Assembly: GCA_028280415.1 (NCBI GenBank)
Contig: JANQLV010000012.1
Coordinates: 1-64,000, forward strand
DNA from: Saprospiraceae bacterium
GTDB lineage: Bacteria; Bacteroidota; Bacteroidia; Chitinophagales; Saprospiraceae
Direction of reading: 5' to 3'
Length of the DNA stretch: 64,000 nt
Positions 51,612 through 60,457 of this stretch are shown here, in pieces. The notes under the pieces are model-generated. The model had not been told where the DNA came from. It saw nothing but the letters and a program-made list of their open reading frames with translations, and did not search any database. A program made the position numbers and the translations under genes. Position 1 is the stretch's first letter. Every line of letters starts with the position of its first letter.

Positions 51612-52829
51612 ATGATAGATCCGACAGAGATTCGCAAGTCCTTTCCAATATTCGCAAACAATCCGGACTTAATCTATTTTGATAATGCAGCCACTACCCA
51701 AAAACCGGATATAGTAGTCGATGGAATTTGTGATTTTTATAAAAATGACTACTCGAATATTCATCGCGGGATATATGATTTAGCAGCTATAACTACTCAG
51801 AAATACGAGGCCGTTCGTGATAAAGTAGCTACATTTATCGGGGCTCCCTCCAGAGAAAATATAGTTTATACTTCCGGAACTACAGCCGGGATTAATCTGG
51901 TTGCTTTTGCTTTCCTTGCCCCCAGGTTACAAGCTGGCGATGAAGTACTGATTACCGCTATGGAGCATCATGCCAATCTTATTCCCTGGCAAATCGTATG
52001 TCAATCCAAAGGAGCTACACTTAAAACCATCCCGGTTAATGAAGATGGCTCGTTGCGCAGAGATAGCTTTCGATCCCTACTTAATAATAAGACAAAAATG
52101 CTGGCGATTGTTCACATCTCTAATGCAACAGGTTATATCAACCCAATTAAAGATATGATCAATCTTGCCCATGAGTTTAAAGTTCCGGTTTTGGTTGATG
52201 GCGCACAAAGTGTTGCGCATTATGAAATTGATGTAAATGCATTGGATGTGGATTTTTTCGTTTTTTCCGGACATAAAGTTTTTGGACCCACCGGTATTGG
52301 AATTTTATACGGAAAAAGTGAACATTTATCCCGGATGGAGCCTTTGAATTACGGCGGCAGTATTATTAAAGATGTGCGGTTTGAAAAAACGACCTTTCTG
52401 GAACCTCCGCACCGATTTGAGGCAGGTACCACTAATATCGCCGGAGTGATTGGTCTGGGCTACGCTATAGATTTTATAAATCAGTTTGATAAACTGAAAA
52501 TTCAACAATACTTGAAGTATTTAAGAAACTATTGCATTAGTAACATGCAGGAAATCAAGGGTTTAAGGATATTAGGTTCAATAGATGATAAAAATGAAAA
52601 CGGAGCAATTATTTCATTTTTGCTGGATAAAGTTCACCCTCATGATGTTGCTACGATCTTGGGAGTAGAAAAAATAGCTGTCAGAGCGGGGAACCATTGT
52701 ACACAGCCGCTAATGGATTTTCTGGAACTTCCAGGGACAAGCCGGGCTTCTTTTTCGATTTATAATACGCCCTATGAGGTAGATCAATTTGTAAGGGCAC
52801 TAGAAAGTATTCAACAGTTTTTTAAATGA
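51612..52829 (+). CDS. SufS-type cysteine desulfurase
   Basis: A 405-residue PLP enzyme of the group II (SufS/CsdA) class. It removes sulfur from cysteine as a persulfide. The PLP lysine is in FSGHKVFGPTGIGIL. The active-site cysteine is in RAGNHCTQPLM. YFDNAATTQKP and NIHRGIYDLA open the fold. It overlaps the SufU-like gene by 4 bp and is followed by moaD and moaE. Its most likely job here is therefore to supply sulfur for MoaD thiocarboxylate, rather than general Fe-S assembly. No sufBCD genes are present. The ATG at 51612 is the family start. Confidence 0.9.
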   Translation: MIDPTEIRKSFPIFANNPDLIYFDNAATTQKPDIVVDGICDFYKNDYSNIHRGIYDLAAITTQKYEAVRDKVATFIGAPSRENIVYTSGTTAGINLVAFAFLAPRLQAGDEVLITAMEHHANLIPWQIVCQSKGATLKTIPVNEDGSLRRDSFRSLLNNKTKMLAIVHISNATGYINPIKDMINLAHEFKVPVLVDGAQSVAHYEIDVNALDVDFFVFSGHKVFGPTGIGILYGKSEHLSRMEPLNYGGSIIKDVRFEKTTFLEPPHRFEAGTTNIAGVIGLGYAIDFINQFDKLKIQQYLKYLRNYCISNMQEIKGLRILGSIDDKNENGAIISFLLDKVHPHDVATILGVEKIAVRAGNHCTQPLMDFLELPGTSRASFSIYNTPYEVDQFVRALESIQQFFK

Positions 52830-53260
52830 ACGAAAAATTGAAAGAATTATACAAGAACGTCATTCTGGAGCATAATAATAATCCGGTTCGTTTTGTAAAA
52901 AGCGAAACCTCAGAGTATATTGTAGAAGCTTATAATCAGATATGCGGAGACCGGTTTAAGTTATTTTTTGATCTTAAAGATGGAAAAATGATTAATGCCA
53001 GTTTTCATGGATTTGGTTGCGCTATTTCCAAGGCTTCGACTTCTGTGTTATTATCTTACATTAATGGAAAGACGCTGGAGGAGGTTGGACAGACGGTGGA
53101 TTCTTTTTTGAATATTCTGGATGAGCAGGAAGAAATAACAGAAAAGATAACAGATGATTTTGAGGCTTTTACTGCGGCAAAGTCCTTTCCGGGAAGAGCT
53201 AAATGTGCTACCTTGACTTGGGATGAGCTTAAGCTTTTTTTATCAAAATTGGAGAAATGA
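52826..53260 (+). CDS. SufU-like sulfurtransferase/scaffold
   Basis: A 144-residue protein with the SufU zinc-site residues Cys40 and Asp42 (ICGDRF), Cys65 (GFGCAIS) and Cys127 (RAKCATLTW). The insert between the second and third cysteines that separates SufU from IscU is present. SufU accepts sulfur from SufS and passes it on. It overlaps the desulfurase gene (ATGA) and the moaD gene (ATGA), so the chain desulfurase to SufU to MoaD could be translationally coupled. Confidence 0.9.
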   Translation: MNEKLKELYKNVILEHNNNPVRFVKSETSEYIVEAYNQICGDRFKLFFDLKDGKMINASFHGFGCAISKASTSVLLSYINGKTLEEVGQTVDSFLNILDEQEEITEKITDDFEAFTAAKSFPGRAKCATLTWDELKLFLSKLEK

Positions 53261-53499
53261 AAATTCAAATACTGGCTTTTGGAATTGCTAAAGATATCAT
53301 TAAAGGACAAAGGGCTGAGATAGAATTATCAGAGGGGAATGATATACATGCACTCAAGAATAAATTATGTGAGCAATTTCCGGATTTTAAAAAACTCCGC
53401 TCCTTTTCGATTGCTGTGAACGCTGATTACCAAACGGATCAGTATATCCTGAACGAAAATGACGAAGTGGTAATTATTCCTCCGGTCAGCGGTGGTTAA
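53257..53499 (+). CDS. moaD: Molybdopterin synthase sulfur-carrier subunit
   Basis: An 80-residue ubiquitin-like protein ending in VIIPPVSGG. The C-terminal Gly-Gly is thiocarboxylated and donates sulfur to precursor Z (cPMP). The start overlaps the SufU-like stop. moaE follows in the same operon. Confidence 0.93.
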   Translation: MKIQILAFGIAKDIIKGQRAEIELSEGNDIHALKNKLCEQFPDFKKLRSFSIAVNADYQTDQYILNENDEVVIIPPVSGG

Positions 53500-53509
53500 A
53501 ACTTTTTCT

Positions 53510-53926
53510 ATGATTGATATTCAATTAAAAAATGAAGCGCTGTCAGTGGAAGAATGTAGTGAACTCGTAGCCTCGAATGCGACTGGAGGTACCGTTTTGT
53601 TTATAGGCACTGTCCGCAATCAAACCCAAGGTAAAAAAGTACTCCGCCTGGATTTTGAAGCTTATGAGCCAATGGCCATTTCCGAAATGCGCAAAATTGC
53701 CGTAGAAGCCAAAGCTAGATGGAATGCTGAAAAAATTGCAATCCATCATCGATTAGGAAGTCTGCAAATTCAGGAAATTGCGGTAATTATCGCCGTAGCT
53801 ACTCCCCACCGAAAAGCTGCTTTTGAAGCCTGTCAATTTTGTATCGATACGCTAAAAGAAACAGTTCCGATTTGGAAAAAAGAAATATTCGAAGATGGAG
53901 AAGTGTGGGTCGCGGCACATCCCTAA
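53510..53926 (+). CDS. moaE: Molybdopterin synthase catalytic subunit
   Basis: A 138-residue subunit that converts cyclic pyranopterin monophosphate to molybdopterin with MoaD. TGGTVLFIGTVRNQTQGK, LDFEAYEPMA and the lysines in VPIWKKEIFEDGEVW are conserved. The ATG at 53510 gives the usual N-terminus. An in-frame GTG at 53492 would overlap moaD by 8 bp and is also possible. It is the last Moco gene of this operon. Confidence 0.94.
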   Translation: MIDIQLKNEALSVEECSELVASNATGGTVLFIGTVRNQTQGKKVLRLDFEAYEPMAISEMRKIAVEAKARWNAEKIAIHHRLGSLQIQEIAVIIAVATPHRKAAFEACQFCIDTLKETVPIWKKEIFEDGEVWVAAHP

Positions 53927-53938
53927 AAGCAATAAAGT

Positions 53939-55870
53939 ATGAGCTATGTTAAACGAACAATCTATGCGATCTTATTCCTGGGGGCTGTATTTCTGGTTTA
54001 TTGTAATAATAAAAAGCAGCATTCGAATGCTATTTCCCGCTACCTCAATTTGCAGGATTCAGTAGCTTATGTTGGGATGCAAACTTGCCGGTCTTGTCAT
54101 GGGAATGTCTACGAAACTTTTATTGAAACCGGAATGGGCAAATCATTTGATCTGGCAACAAAAGAAAAAACCAGTGCTTCTTTTGGATCACATGCACTGG
54201 TCTATGATGAAAAGTCTGATTTTTATTATAAACCCTATTTTCAGAATGATTCCATGTTTGTGATGGAATTTCGTTTGGAGGGAAAAGATACTATTCATCG
54301 CAGAATTGAGCACATAGATTATATAATAGGCTCTGGCCACCATACTAATTCCCACATCATTGAAGAAAATGGCTATGTATTCCAGGCTCCGATTACGTTT
54401 TATGTACAGGAAGGCCGATGGGATATGGCGCCAGGCTTTGAGAAAGAGAATTTGCGCTTTTCGCGCTTTTTGACCACGGAGTGCATCACCTGTCATAATC
54501 ATTATCCCCTTGCAGAAAGGGCTTCCCTTAATAAGTATGAGGAGATGCCCAGGGGGATTGAATGCGAACGTTGTCATGGCCCCGGAGCAATTCACGTCAA
54601 GGAAAAACTTGCCGGTAATATTGTAGATACGGCAAAATATATCGATTATACGATCATTAATCCGGCCAATTTACCCAAAGATTTACAAATGGATTTATGC
54701 CAGCGTTGTCATCTACAGGGTATTCCAGTGCTTAATGAAGGAAAGACTTTTTTTGATTTTAAACCGGGGATGCGCTTATCAGAAGTGATGAATGTTTTTT
54801 TGCCCAGATTTACGGACTCCCACGAGCAGTTTATCATGGCTTCTCAGGCAGACAGACTTCGATTGAGTAAATGCTATTTGGAATCTGATGATTTGACCTG
54901 TCTTACTTGTCATCATCCACATCACAGTGTTTTAAAAACGGATCAACAACAGTTTAATCAAGCTTGTATCAACTGTCATCAGCAGGACTCTCCGAGCCTT
55001 TGTGCAGCTCCTTTAGCAGAGAGAAACAGGGAGGGAGATAACTGTGTAAAATGCCATATGCCGCCTTCTTCAAGTATTGATATTCCACATATCAGCATCA
55101 CCGACCATTATATCAGCCGGATTACAGATTTTGAACAAAGAAAAATTAGCGAAGGTGCCAAAAATGACATTGCACAATTTTTAGGTTTAAAAATGTTGAC
55201 CAAAGATGACCCTGAAGATTTGGAAATGGCTAAAGGTTATATTGCTATGTACGATAAGATGGTAGAGGAACAGGTGATTCTGGATTCAGCATTTTTTTAT
55301 TTGCAAAGATCAACACTTAATGAAGAGGAAAAGTTTGAAACGTATATTCATTACTATTTTGCTGGACAGGATTATCCAGCAATTATAAAACTGGCAAAGA
55401 ACAAACCGGCAGCAGTAATTACAGATGCCTGGGCAGCATATCGAATCGGAGAGGCTTATTATTACGAAGGAGCTATTTCAAAATCACTTCTGTATTATAA
55501 AAAAGCCACTCAACTGAGCAAATATAATCTTGATTTTCAGGAAAAACTGGCGGCTAATTACCTGACCCTGGGTTCAATCCCTCAGGCAAAGCAGACCTTT
55601 GAGTTTATTCTCTCGGAAAATCCCAAACGACCGGTAGCTTTATCCAATCTTGGTTTTTTGTACGTCAAACTCAATCAATATGAAAAAGCAGAAACATTCT
55701 ACGATCAGGCTATTGCCCTGAATCCCGATTATATACAGGCATTGCTGAACAAAGCTGCCATCAGGATTTATAAATCGGATTTTGCTACTGCCAAAATGCT
55801 ATTGCAAAATGTGTTAAACCAGGATGAAAACAACCAACAAGCTCAAGTCTTATTGGCCAATATTCAGTAA
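53939..55870 (+). CDS. Multiheme cytochrome c / TPR protein
   Basis: The protein has 643 residues with an N-terminal membrane anchor or signal (about 5-21). Seven CxxCH heme sites are visible: CRSCH (Cys50), CITCH, CERCH, CQRCH, CLTCH, CINCH and CVKCH, in a cytochrome c-554-like domain up to about 380. The C-terminal 200 residues are TPR repeats, for example KSLLYYKKATQLSKYN and YEKAETFYDQAIALNPDY. Electron transfer in the periplasm is expected, with the TPR part recruiting a partner. It starts 12 bp after moaE, so it may be co-transcribed with the Moco genes. Confidence 0.9.
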   Translation: MSYVKRTIYAILFLGAVFLVYCNNKKQHSNAISRYLNLQDSVAYVGMQTCRSCHGNVYETFIETGMGKSFDLATKEKTSASFGSHALVYDEKSDFYYKPYFQNDSMFVMEFRLEGKDTIHRRIEHIDYIIGSGHHTNSHIIEENGYVFQAPITFYVQEGRWDMAPGFEKENLRFSRFLTTECITCHNHYPLAERASLNKYEEMPRGIECERCHGPGAIHVKEKLAGNIVDTAKYIDYTIINPANLPKDLQMDLCQRCHLQGIPVLNEGKTFFDFKPGMRLSEVMNVFLPRFTDSHEQFIMASQADRLRLSKCYLESDDLTCLTCHHPHHSVLKTDQQQFNQACINCHQQDSPSLCAAPLAERNREGDNCVKCHMPPSSSIDIPHISITDHYISRITDFEQRKISEGAKNDIAQFLGLKMLTKDDPEDLEMAKGYIAMYDKMVEEQVILDSAFFYLQRSTLNEEEKFETYIHYYFAGQDYPAIIKLAKNKPAAVITDAWAAYRIGEAYYYEGAISKSLLYYKKATQLSKYNLDFQEKLAANYLTLGSIPQAKQTFEFILSENPKRPVALSNLGFLYVKLNQYEKAETFYDQAIALNPDYIQALLNKAAIRIYKSDFATAKMLLQNVLNQDENNQQAQVLLANIQ

Positions 55871-55880
55871 TATTTTACTT

Positions 55881-56777
55881 ATGGAAAAAATACTGGATGA
55901 TTTTGTACATGAAAATTGGGGAAAATTCGTCAATGACCGAAACAAATTATTATGGGAAGGCAAACCTTTACCTGTTTTTAACTTTTCTCCCCTGATTAAA
56001 TGGAAATATAAAAAAGCGACTCCTTCAAGGCTATTCAATTTCTTGATATTATGGGGAGTAGCCGGAGTTTTTATCTGGTTAACTTTTTCTCCGGACAGCT
56101 ATTTTTTCGTTTATTCTTTGCTGTTGTTTTTTCCTATTCTTTTCCTGATCATTGGAGACATCAAAATTTATTACAAAAAACTCAGGATCACTTATGCGGC
56201 AACAGAAAAAGGAGTACTTTTTAAATATGAATTAAAAAATGAAGCGAAAATTACTGCATTGAATTACGGAGATATAAAAAAGATCCGTTTGCTGAAAACA
56301 GAAGATAGGGGCCTCGGTACAATTGTATTTGAACTCTTTAATGAAAAGCTCCCTCTTCGGTACGATACTTTTATTATGCAAAGCTTTAGCTATCCGGCCT
56401 TTGAATTGATCGAAGATGCCAGGGATATATATGCATTAATACAAGAAGCACATGCCAAAAATCCCAGACAATATCCTCAATATGTAGAACCTTTAATCCC
56501 TCAAAGGACTTTTAAACTTATAAAGCTGTTTCTGATTATACTGATGGCTGGCTATCTGGCTAATGCAATTAGAATGTACTTTTTTGAAGAAATACCGGAA
56601 GGTGGAATTACTGCCTTTGGCTTTTTCTTTTTGTTATCCTTATTGATAACAGGTACCAGCTGGTATAATCTCTCAAAAAAGCAAGGCATTAATAGTGAAA
56701 CGGCTATACAAGTGGTCATTGTAAATGGTCTGTTTGCGGTGATCTATTTTTTCATAAGTTATGTTTTAATGCAGTAA
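55881..56777 (+). CDS. Hypothetical membrane protein
   Basis: The protein has 298 residues with about five membrane segments: two near 52-95, and three in the C-terminal third (around 213-230, 240-260 and 275-297). Between them is a cytoplasmic PH-like beta-rich stretch with KNEAKITALNYGDIKKIRLL. I recognise no family. The ATG at 55881 is 10 bp after the cytochrome stop; an alternative start inside the cytochrome gene is rejected. Confidence 0.75.
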   Translation: MEKILDDFVHENWGKFVNDRNKLLWEGKPLPVFNFSPLIKWKYKKATPSRLFNFLILWGVAGVFIWLTFSPDSYFFVYSLLLFFPILFLIIGDIKIYYKKLRITYAATEKGVLFKYELKNEAKITALNYGDIKKIRLLKTEDRGLGTIVFELFNEKLPLRYDTFIMQSFSYPAFELIEDARDIYALIQEAHAKNPRQYPQYVEPLIPQRTFKLIKLFLIILMAGYLANAIRMYFFEEIPEGGITAFGFFFLLSLLITGTSWYNLSKKQGINSETAIQVVIVNGLFAVIYFFISYVLMQ

Positions 56778-56850
56778 AAATCAGTTAACAAACATTTCAT
56801 ATTGGATTACATAAATAAGTACGATATTGGACAGAAATAAAATCAGTTTT

Positions 56851-58548
56851 ATGATTCAGTTTTTTTCTAGACTGCTATTGGTTGTATTGATCCTTCTTTT
56901 GCAAAATTGTAAAATTGATGATCGTTCCTCCAATAATGCGCTCTATGCTCAGCAAAGACCGGCCAATGATTATTGTGAAAAAGATAAAGATATACCGAGT
57001 ACCGGGAATCCATTATCTGTCAAAATACCTGATGAAGCCACGGCACTGTATCATAATGCTGCTGTTCCTAGTTATTTTGAGCTTAACGGGGTTAATGTAA
57101 ATCGGGGTAACGAGCGACATTTTCAGGAGATGGAAAAACTGAATCAGATTTTTTCACATGCCAGGACATTTCATTTTATGAATAAGGATTATTGGGATGA
57201 TGGTTTGGGCCAGGCCAATGGAAATGATCCCGGTACTTTGCGGAAATACGATCCCAAGGATATAAATCGCTTAAAACTTTTGGTAGATGCGCAAGGTAGG
57301 CCATTAATGAGAAATGGATATCAGGAAGGAGACAAACTGATTTATTTTGACCCGGAAAACGAAGTCCTTGCAGAAAAAAAACTCGAACCCGGTTTTTTCA
57401 ATGTATACGATAATTATATGAATCAAAACTGGATTTATCAAAAAAATGTTTCAGATCAGTTCGATGGTCATTTGCAAATTACTTTAACGGTAGTGGGGGG
57501 GAATTTTCCGAAAGATGTTCAACCACAGTATAATTTTCCCAATCAGTGGTATCGCGAAAAAGACTGGGGAGATGCGCGCTTGTCTGCCAAGGCATATGCT
57601 ATGATGTTTGCCCGGGCATATGCGCCGAATGATGATAGCTATAAAGTATGCGAAGTCCTGGAAATTGGCAATGAACCCTGGGGGCTCGAAGCCAGCACCT
57701 ATCAGCAGATCGTCGATGGTTTTGTAGAAGGTTTTAAAGCCTATTATGGAGAAAATTTTAAAATTAAATTGATTCCCGCAGCTTTTCAGGGGAATCATCA
57801 GGAAAACAATAAACCGGCAAATTGGGAAAGGCCAAACTGGAAGGACTACTTCGGTACTCGATTGAATACCGAGAATAAATGCTATCTGGATGGAGTGAAT
57901 ATTCATAATTATCCGAATGATCTTAAGGATCGTCCTTTCAATGGCTGGTTTAAGGAAAGGCTTATTGCCAGTCCGGAACAAGCTTCCAGTGCCTTTCTCT
58001 ACGCCCGTAATGCCTGGGCATGGCTGAATAAAAACATGCCCCCGGACTCCCGAAATCTCTATGCCTCGGAATACGGTTGGGATACCCGCGATGATTGCAC
58101 TGAAAGGGTGAATGCAACGGCTGTTGGAGAAGCTGCTCAGGGCGTTTATGTAGCTCGGGCTTTACTCTTGCATTCCAGAATGGGAGTGTACAGAGCTAAT
58201 GTTTTCGAGTTATTGGATGATCAGGGACAAAACCCTTGTCAGTTTGCCTATCATTCTTCCGGGTTTTATTCTTTGCAAAATGGGAAAGCCCGGGCCAAAG
58301 CCTCTGTGGAAATTCTTCGTGATTTTATTACTACTTTTGGAGCACTGAAATTTAATAAGGTCCTGGTAGAAGAAAAATCCCATTATATTTATGAATTGAC
58401 GGATGGCCGTAAAACTTATTTAGTGGGCTGGTTACCGCAAAATATCAATAACAAATCTTTGAACGAAATTCGGGAAATCAGTAAAGTGATTGAATACAAT
58501 GGAGCATCTTATACGCTTAACCCAATCCCTCAATTATTGACTAACTAA
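56851..58548 (+). CDS. Glycoside-hydrolase-like lipoprotein (clan GH-A pattern)
   Basis: The protein has 565 residues. A lipoprotein signal peptide has lipobox LLLQNC. The likely acid/base Glu275 is in VLEIGNEPWG and the likely nucleophile Glu407 in LYASEYGWDT. The roughly 130-residue spacing of the two glutamates and the NEP motif fit a TIM-barrel retaining glycosidase of clan GH-A (for example GH39/GH5-like). The exact family and substrate are not clear. The ATG at 56851 is chosen over a TTG at 56827. No carbohydrate transporter or SusCD pair lies next to it. Confidence 0.78.
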   Translation: MIQFFSRLLLVVLILLLQNCKIDDRSSNNALYAQQRPANDYCEKDKDIPSTGNPLSVKIPDEATALYHNAAVPSYFELNGVNVNRGNERHFQEMEKLNQIFSHARTFHFMNKDYWDDGLGQANGNDPGTLRKYDPKDINRLKLLVDAQGRPLMRNGYQEGDKLIYFDPENEVLAEKKLEPGFFNVYDNYMNQNWIYQKNVSDQFDGHLQITLTVVGGNFPKDVQPQYNFPNQWYREKDWGDARLSAKAYAMMFARAYAPNDDSYKVCEVLEIGNEPWGLEASTYQQIVDGFVEGFKAYYGENFKIKLIPAAFQGNHQENNKPANWERPNWKDYFGTRLNTENKCYLDGVNIHNYPNDLKDRPFNGWFKERLIASPEQASSAFLYARNAWAWLNKNMPPDSRNLYASEYGWDTRDDCTERVNATAVGEAAQGVYVARALLLHSRMGVYRANVFELLDDQGQNPCQFAYHSSGFYSLQNGKARAKASVEILRDFITTFGALKFNKVLVEEKSHYIYELTDGRKTYLVGWLPQNINNKSLNEIREISKVIEYNGASYTLNPIPQLLTN

Positions 58549-58764
58549 CTGTTTAACTCCTTATATCCAGTGCCCTTTATGGCAGAAATGAAACATCCTT
58601 CAACTAAAAATGAAGCCATGATTTTAAAAGGAGTCTTTTCTTGTCGATGACGAGCTAATCTTGCTTTGTTGAAAAGATATCTTTAAAGATGTTAAGTTGA
58701 AAATAAATACTGCAGGAAGACGTTTGTTTTTTGTCTATAAACAAATACTATACTGCAATTACAA

Positions 58765-59511
58765 ATGAGAACATTAATATTGTTGCTATTCTGTTTGCCT
58801 TCACTGCAAGCACAGCTTAGTTTTTCTACGAGTATTAATAAGAACAATGCTAAAGACTGGAATCAATTCTTTTATGATTTGAATAGTTCTTTCGATGGCA
58901 ATAGAATGTTTCATTATGCTTATGGACTGGGAGCAGGTTATAATCTAGGGCTTCAAAACATCAGGATTGATTTTCAACCTAATATTGAGTTTGCAATGAC
59001 AAAAGGGGATACTTATGATTATGCAGTTGCCGAAGTGAATAATCAAACTCAAAAATATCGGGCCGAGTTTAATTTTTCTCAATTCAATTTTGGTGTATTG
59101 ATGAAAGCTTATCCTTTCAGCTTTAAGGATAAAGATCGGACAATAGTTTTGTCTGAAAATATAAGTAACCCGTTCCGGGATTTCTATTTCCTGATTTACC
59201 CTTCTTTTTCAAGGGTTACTACAAAATACAATATGGAAGCGATCGGGAACAGAGGAGAGATTGACCGGACTTTTACATCGAATGAATGGAGAATGGGTTT
59301 GGGGTTTGGTTTGGATCTGATAGTATATCGAAGTTTGACCTTGTCGCCATTTGTTGCTTTGCACAGAATAAAAAATGTGCCGAATGAATTTATAAATGAA
59401 CACGTCTGGGATATTTGTCCATCCTGTCCGTACCGGATTGCAATTGAAGAGGAAAGCTCAGAGGTAAATCAAATTCAGTTCGGACTAAATTTTATATTGA
59501 ACCTTAAATAG
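58765..59511 (+). CDS. Outer-membrane beta-barrel-like hypothetical protein
   Basis: The protein has 248 residues. Signal peptide MRTLILLLFCLPSLQAQ is followed by alternating hydrophobic/aromatic strands (YGLGAGYNLGLQ, FNFSQFNFGVLMKAY, MGLGFGLDLIVY). It ends in FGLNFILNLK, as in small outer-membrane barrels. A CPSC pair lies near residues 220-223. No family is recognised. The preceding 216 bp are non-coding and contain the palindrome ATCTTTAAAGAT (about 58678-58689). Confidence 0.7.
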   Translation: MRTLILLLFCLPSLQAQLSFSTSINKNNAKDWNQFFYDLNSSFDGNRMFHYAYGLGAGYNLGLQNIRIDFQPNIEFAMTKGDTYDYAVAEVNNQTQKYRAEFNFSQFNFGVLMKAYPFSFKDKDRTIVLSENISNPFRDFYFLIYPSFSRVTTKYNMEAIGNRGEIDRTFTSNEWRMGLGFGLDLIVYRSLTLSPFVALHRIKNVPNEFINEHVWDICPSCPYRIAIEEESSEVNQIQFGLNFILNLK

Positions 59512-59563
59512 TCTGACTTATAGATAAGCTGTATTGTTACTTGTTAATCTTTAAATATCACTT

Positions 59564-60424
59564 ATGAAAAATCTCTTTTATTTACTTTCCTTTTTTGTGA
59601 TTATTCTGTTTAGTAGTTTTATTATTTTTAAAAAAGATACGCCACCGCCGGTAAAGTTTCACGCCAGGACGATCGAAAAAACAATGGGGCAAGTGAATGA
59701 AAAATTGCTGGCCTCCAAATATGAAGTAACCAATATTTTTTATAAAGAATTTCTGGCTGATTTGCAACGTACTGCCCGGCATAAAGAATATAAAATCGCA
59801 GAGGTCCAGGATAGTAGATGGGGGGATATGGTTTACAGATTTGGCGAACCAATGATGACGAACTATAGCAAACATCCTGCATACGATGAATACCCGGTAG
59901 TCAATATTTCACAGCAGGGGGCCCGCTTATTTTGCGAATGGTTGACCGAGAATTATAATGAAACAGCTAAGCGGAAGTATAAAAAAGTGAAGTTTCGCTT
60001 GCCCACCGAAGCTGAATGGAAAGAGGCTGCACGCGCCGGACATGAATTTGCTCCCTTTCCCTGGGGAGGCTATTATCTGCGGAATTCCAAAGGGAAGTTT
60101 TTAGCCAACTTCAGAAGAATACCTCAGACAATGATCAAGTATAATAATCAAACCGGAGAAGTAATCTTGCATACGGACCGGACCACTCAGGTTCCCGCCC
60201 GGTTTATGGCTCCGGTGGCTACCTACTGGCCCAATGATTTTGGCTTATACAATATGAGTGGTAATGTTGCGGAAATGCTGGATGAAGATGGACGTACCAA
60301 AGGAGGCAGCTGGGCCAGTTCCGGGTACTTTATTCAAATTGATGCAGAAGATGAGCATGCCGGCTTTACAGCGGCTTCTCCGGAAATCGGGTTTAGATAT
60401 TTTATGGAAATTTTGGAAGAATAG
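59564..60424 (+). CDS. SUMF1/formylglycine-generating-enzyme-like protein
   Basis: The protein has 286 residues with an N-terminal membrane anchor or signal (about 5-22). The FGE-sulfatase fold is recognisable: ASKYEVTNIFYKEFL, HPAYDEYPVVNISQQGARLFCEWL, FRLPTEAEWKEAARAG, NMSGNVAEML, GGSWAS and IGFRYFMEI. The two active-site cysteines of true formylglycine-generating enzymes are not evident, so a structural or binding role is more likely, as in the gliding proteins GldJ/GldK. It is convergent with the VWA gene, 33 bp away. Confidence 0.87.
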   Translation: MKNLFYLLSFFVIILFSSFIIFKKDTPPPVKFHARTIEKTMGQVNEKLLASKYEVTNIFYKEFLADLQRTARHKEYKIAEVQDSRWGDMVYRFGEPMMTNYSKHPAYDEYPVVNISQQGARLFCEWLTENYNETAKRKYKKVKFRLPTEAEWKEAARAGHEFAPFPWGGYYLRNSKGKFLANFRRIPQTMIKYNNQTGEVILHTDRTTQVPARFMAPVATYWPNDFGLYNMSGNVAEMLDEDGRTKGGSWASSGYFIQIDAEDEHAGFTAASPEIGFRYFMEILEE

Positions 60425-60457
60425 CTGCTGCCGTTTTATAAATGTTGCAAACCGAAT

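Noticed and set aside
59564-60424. True formylglycine-generating enzyme
   Set aside because: The paired active-site cysteines are not visible and no sulfatase gene is adjacent; a structural FGE-fold protein is more likely.
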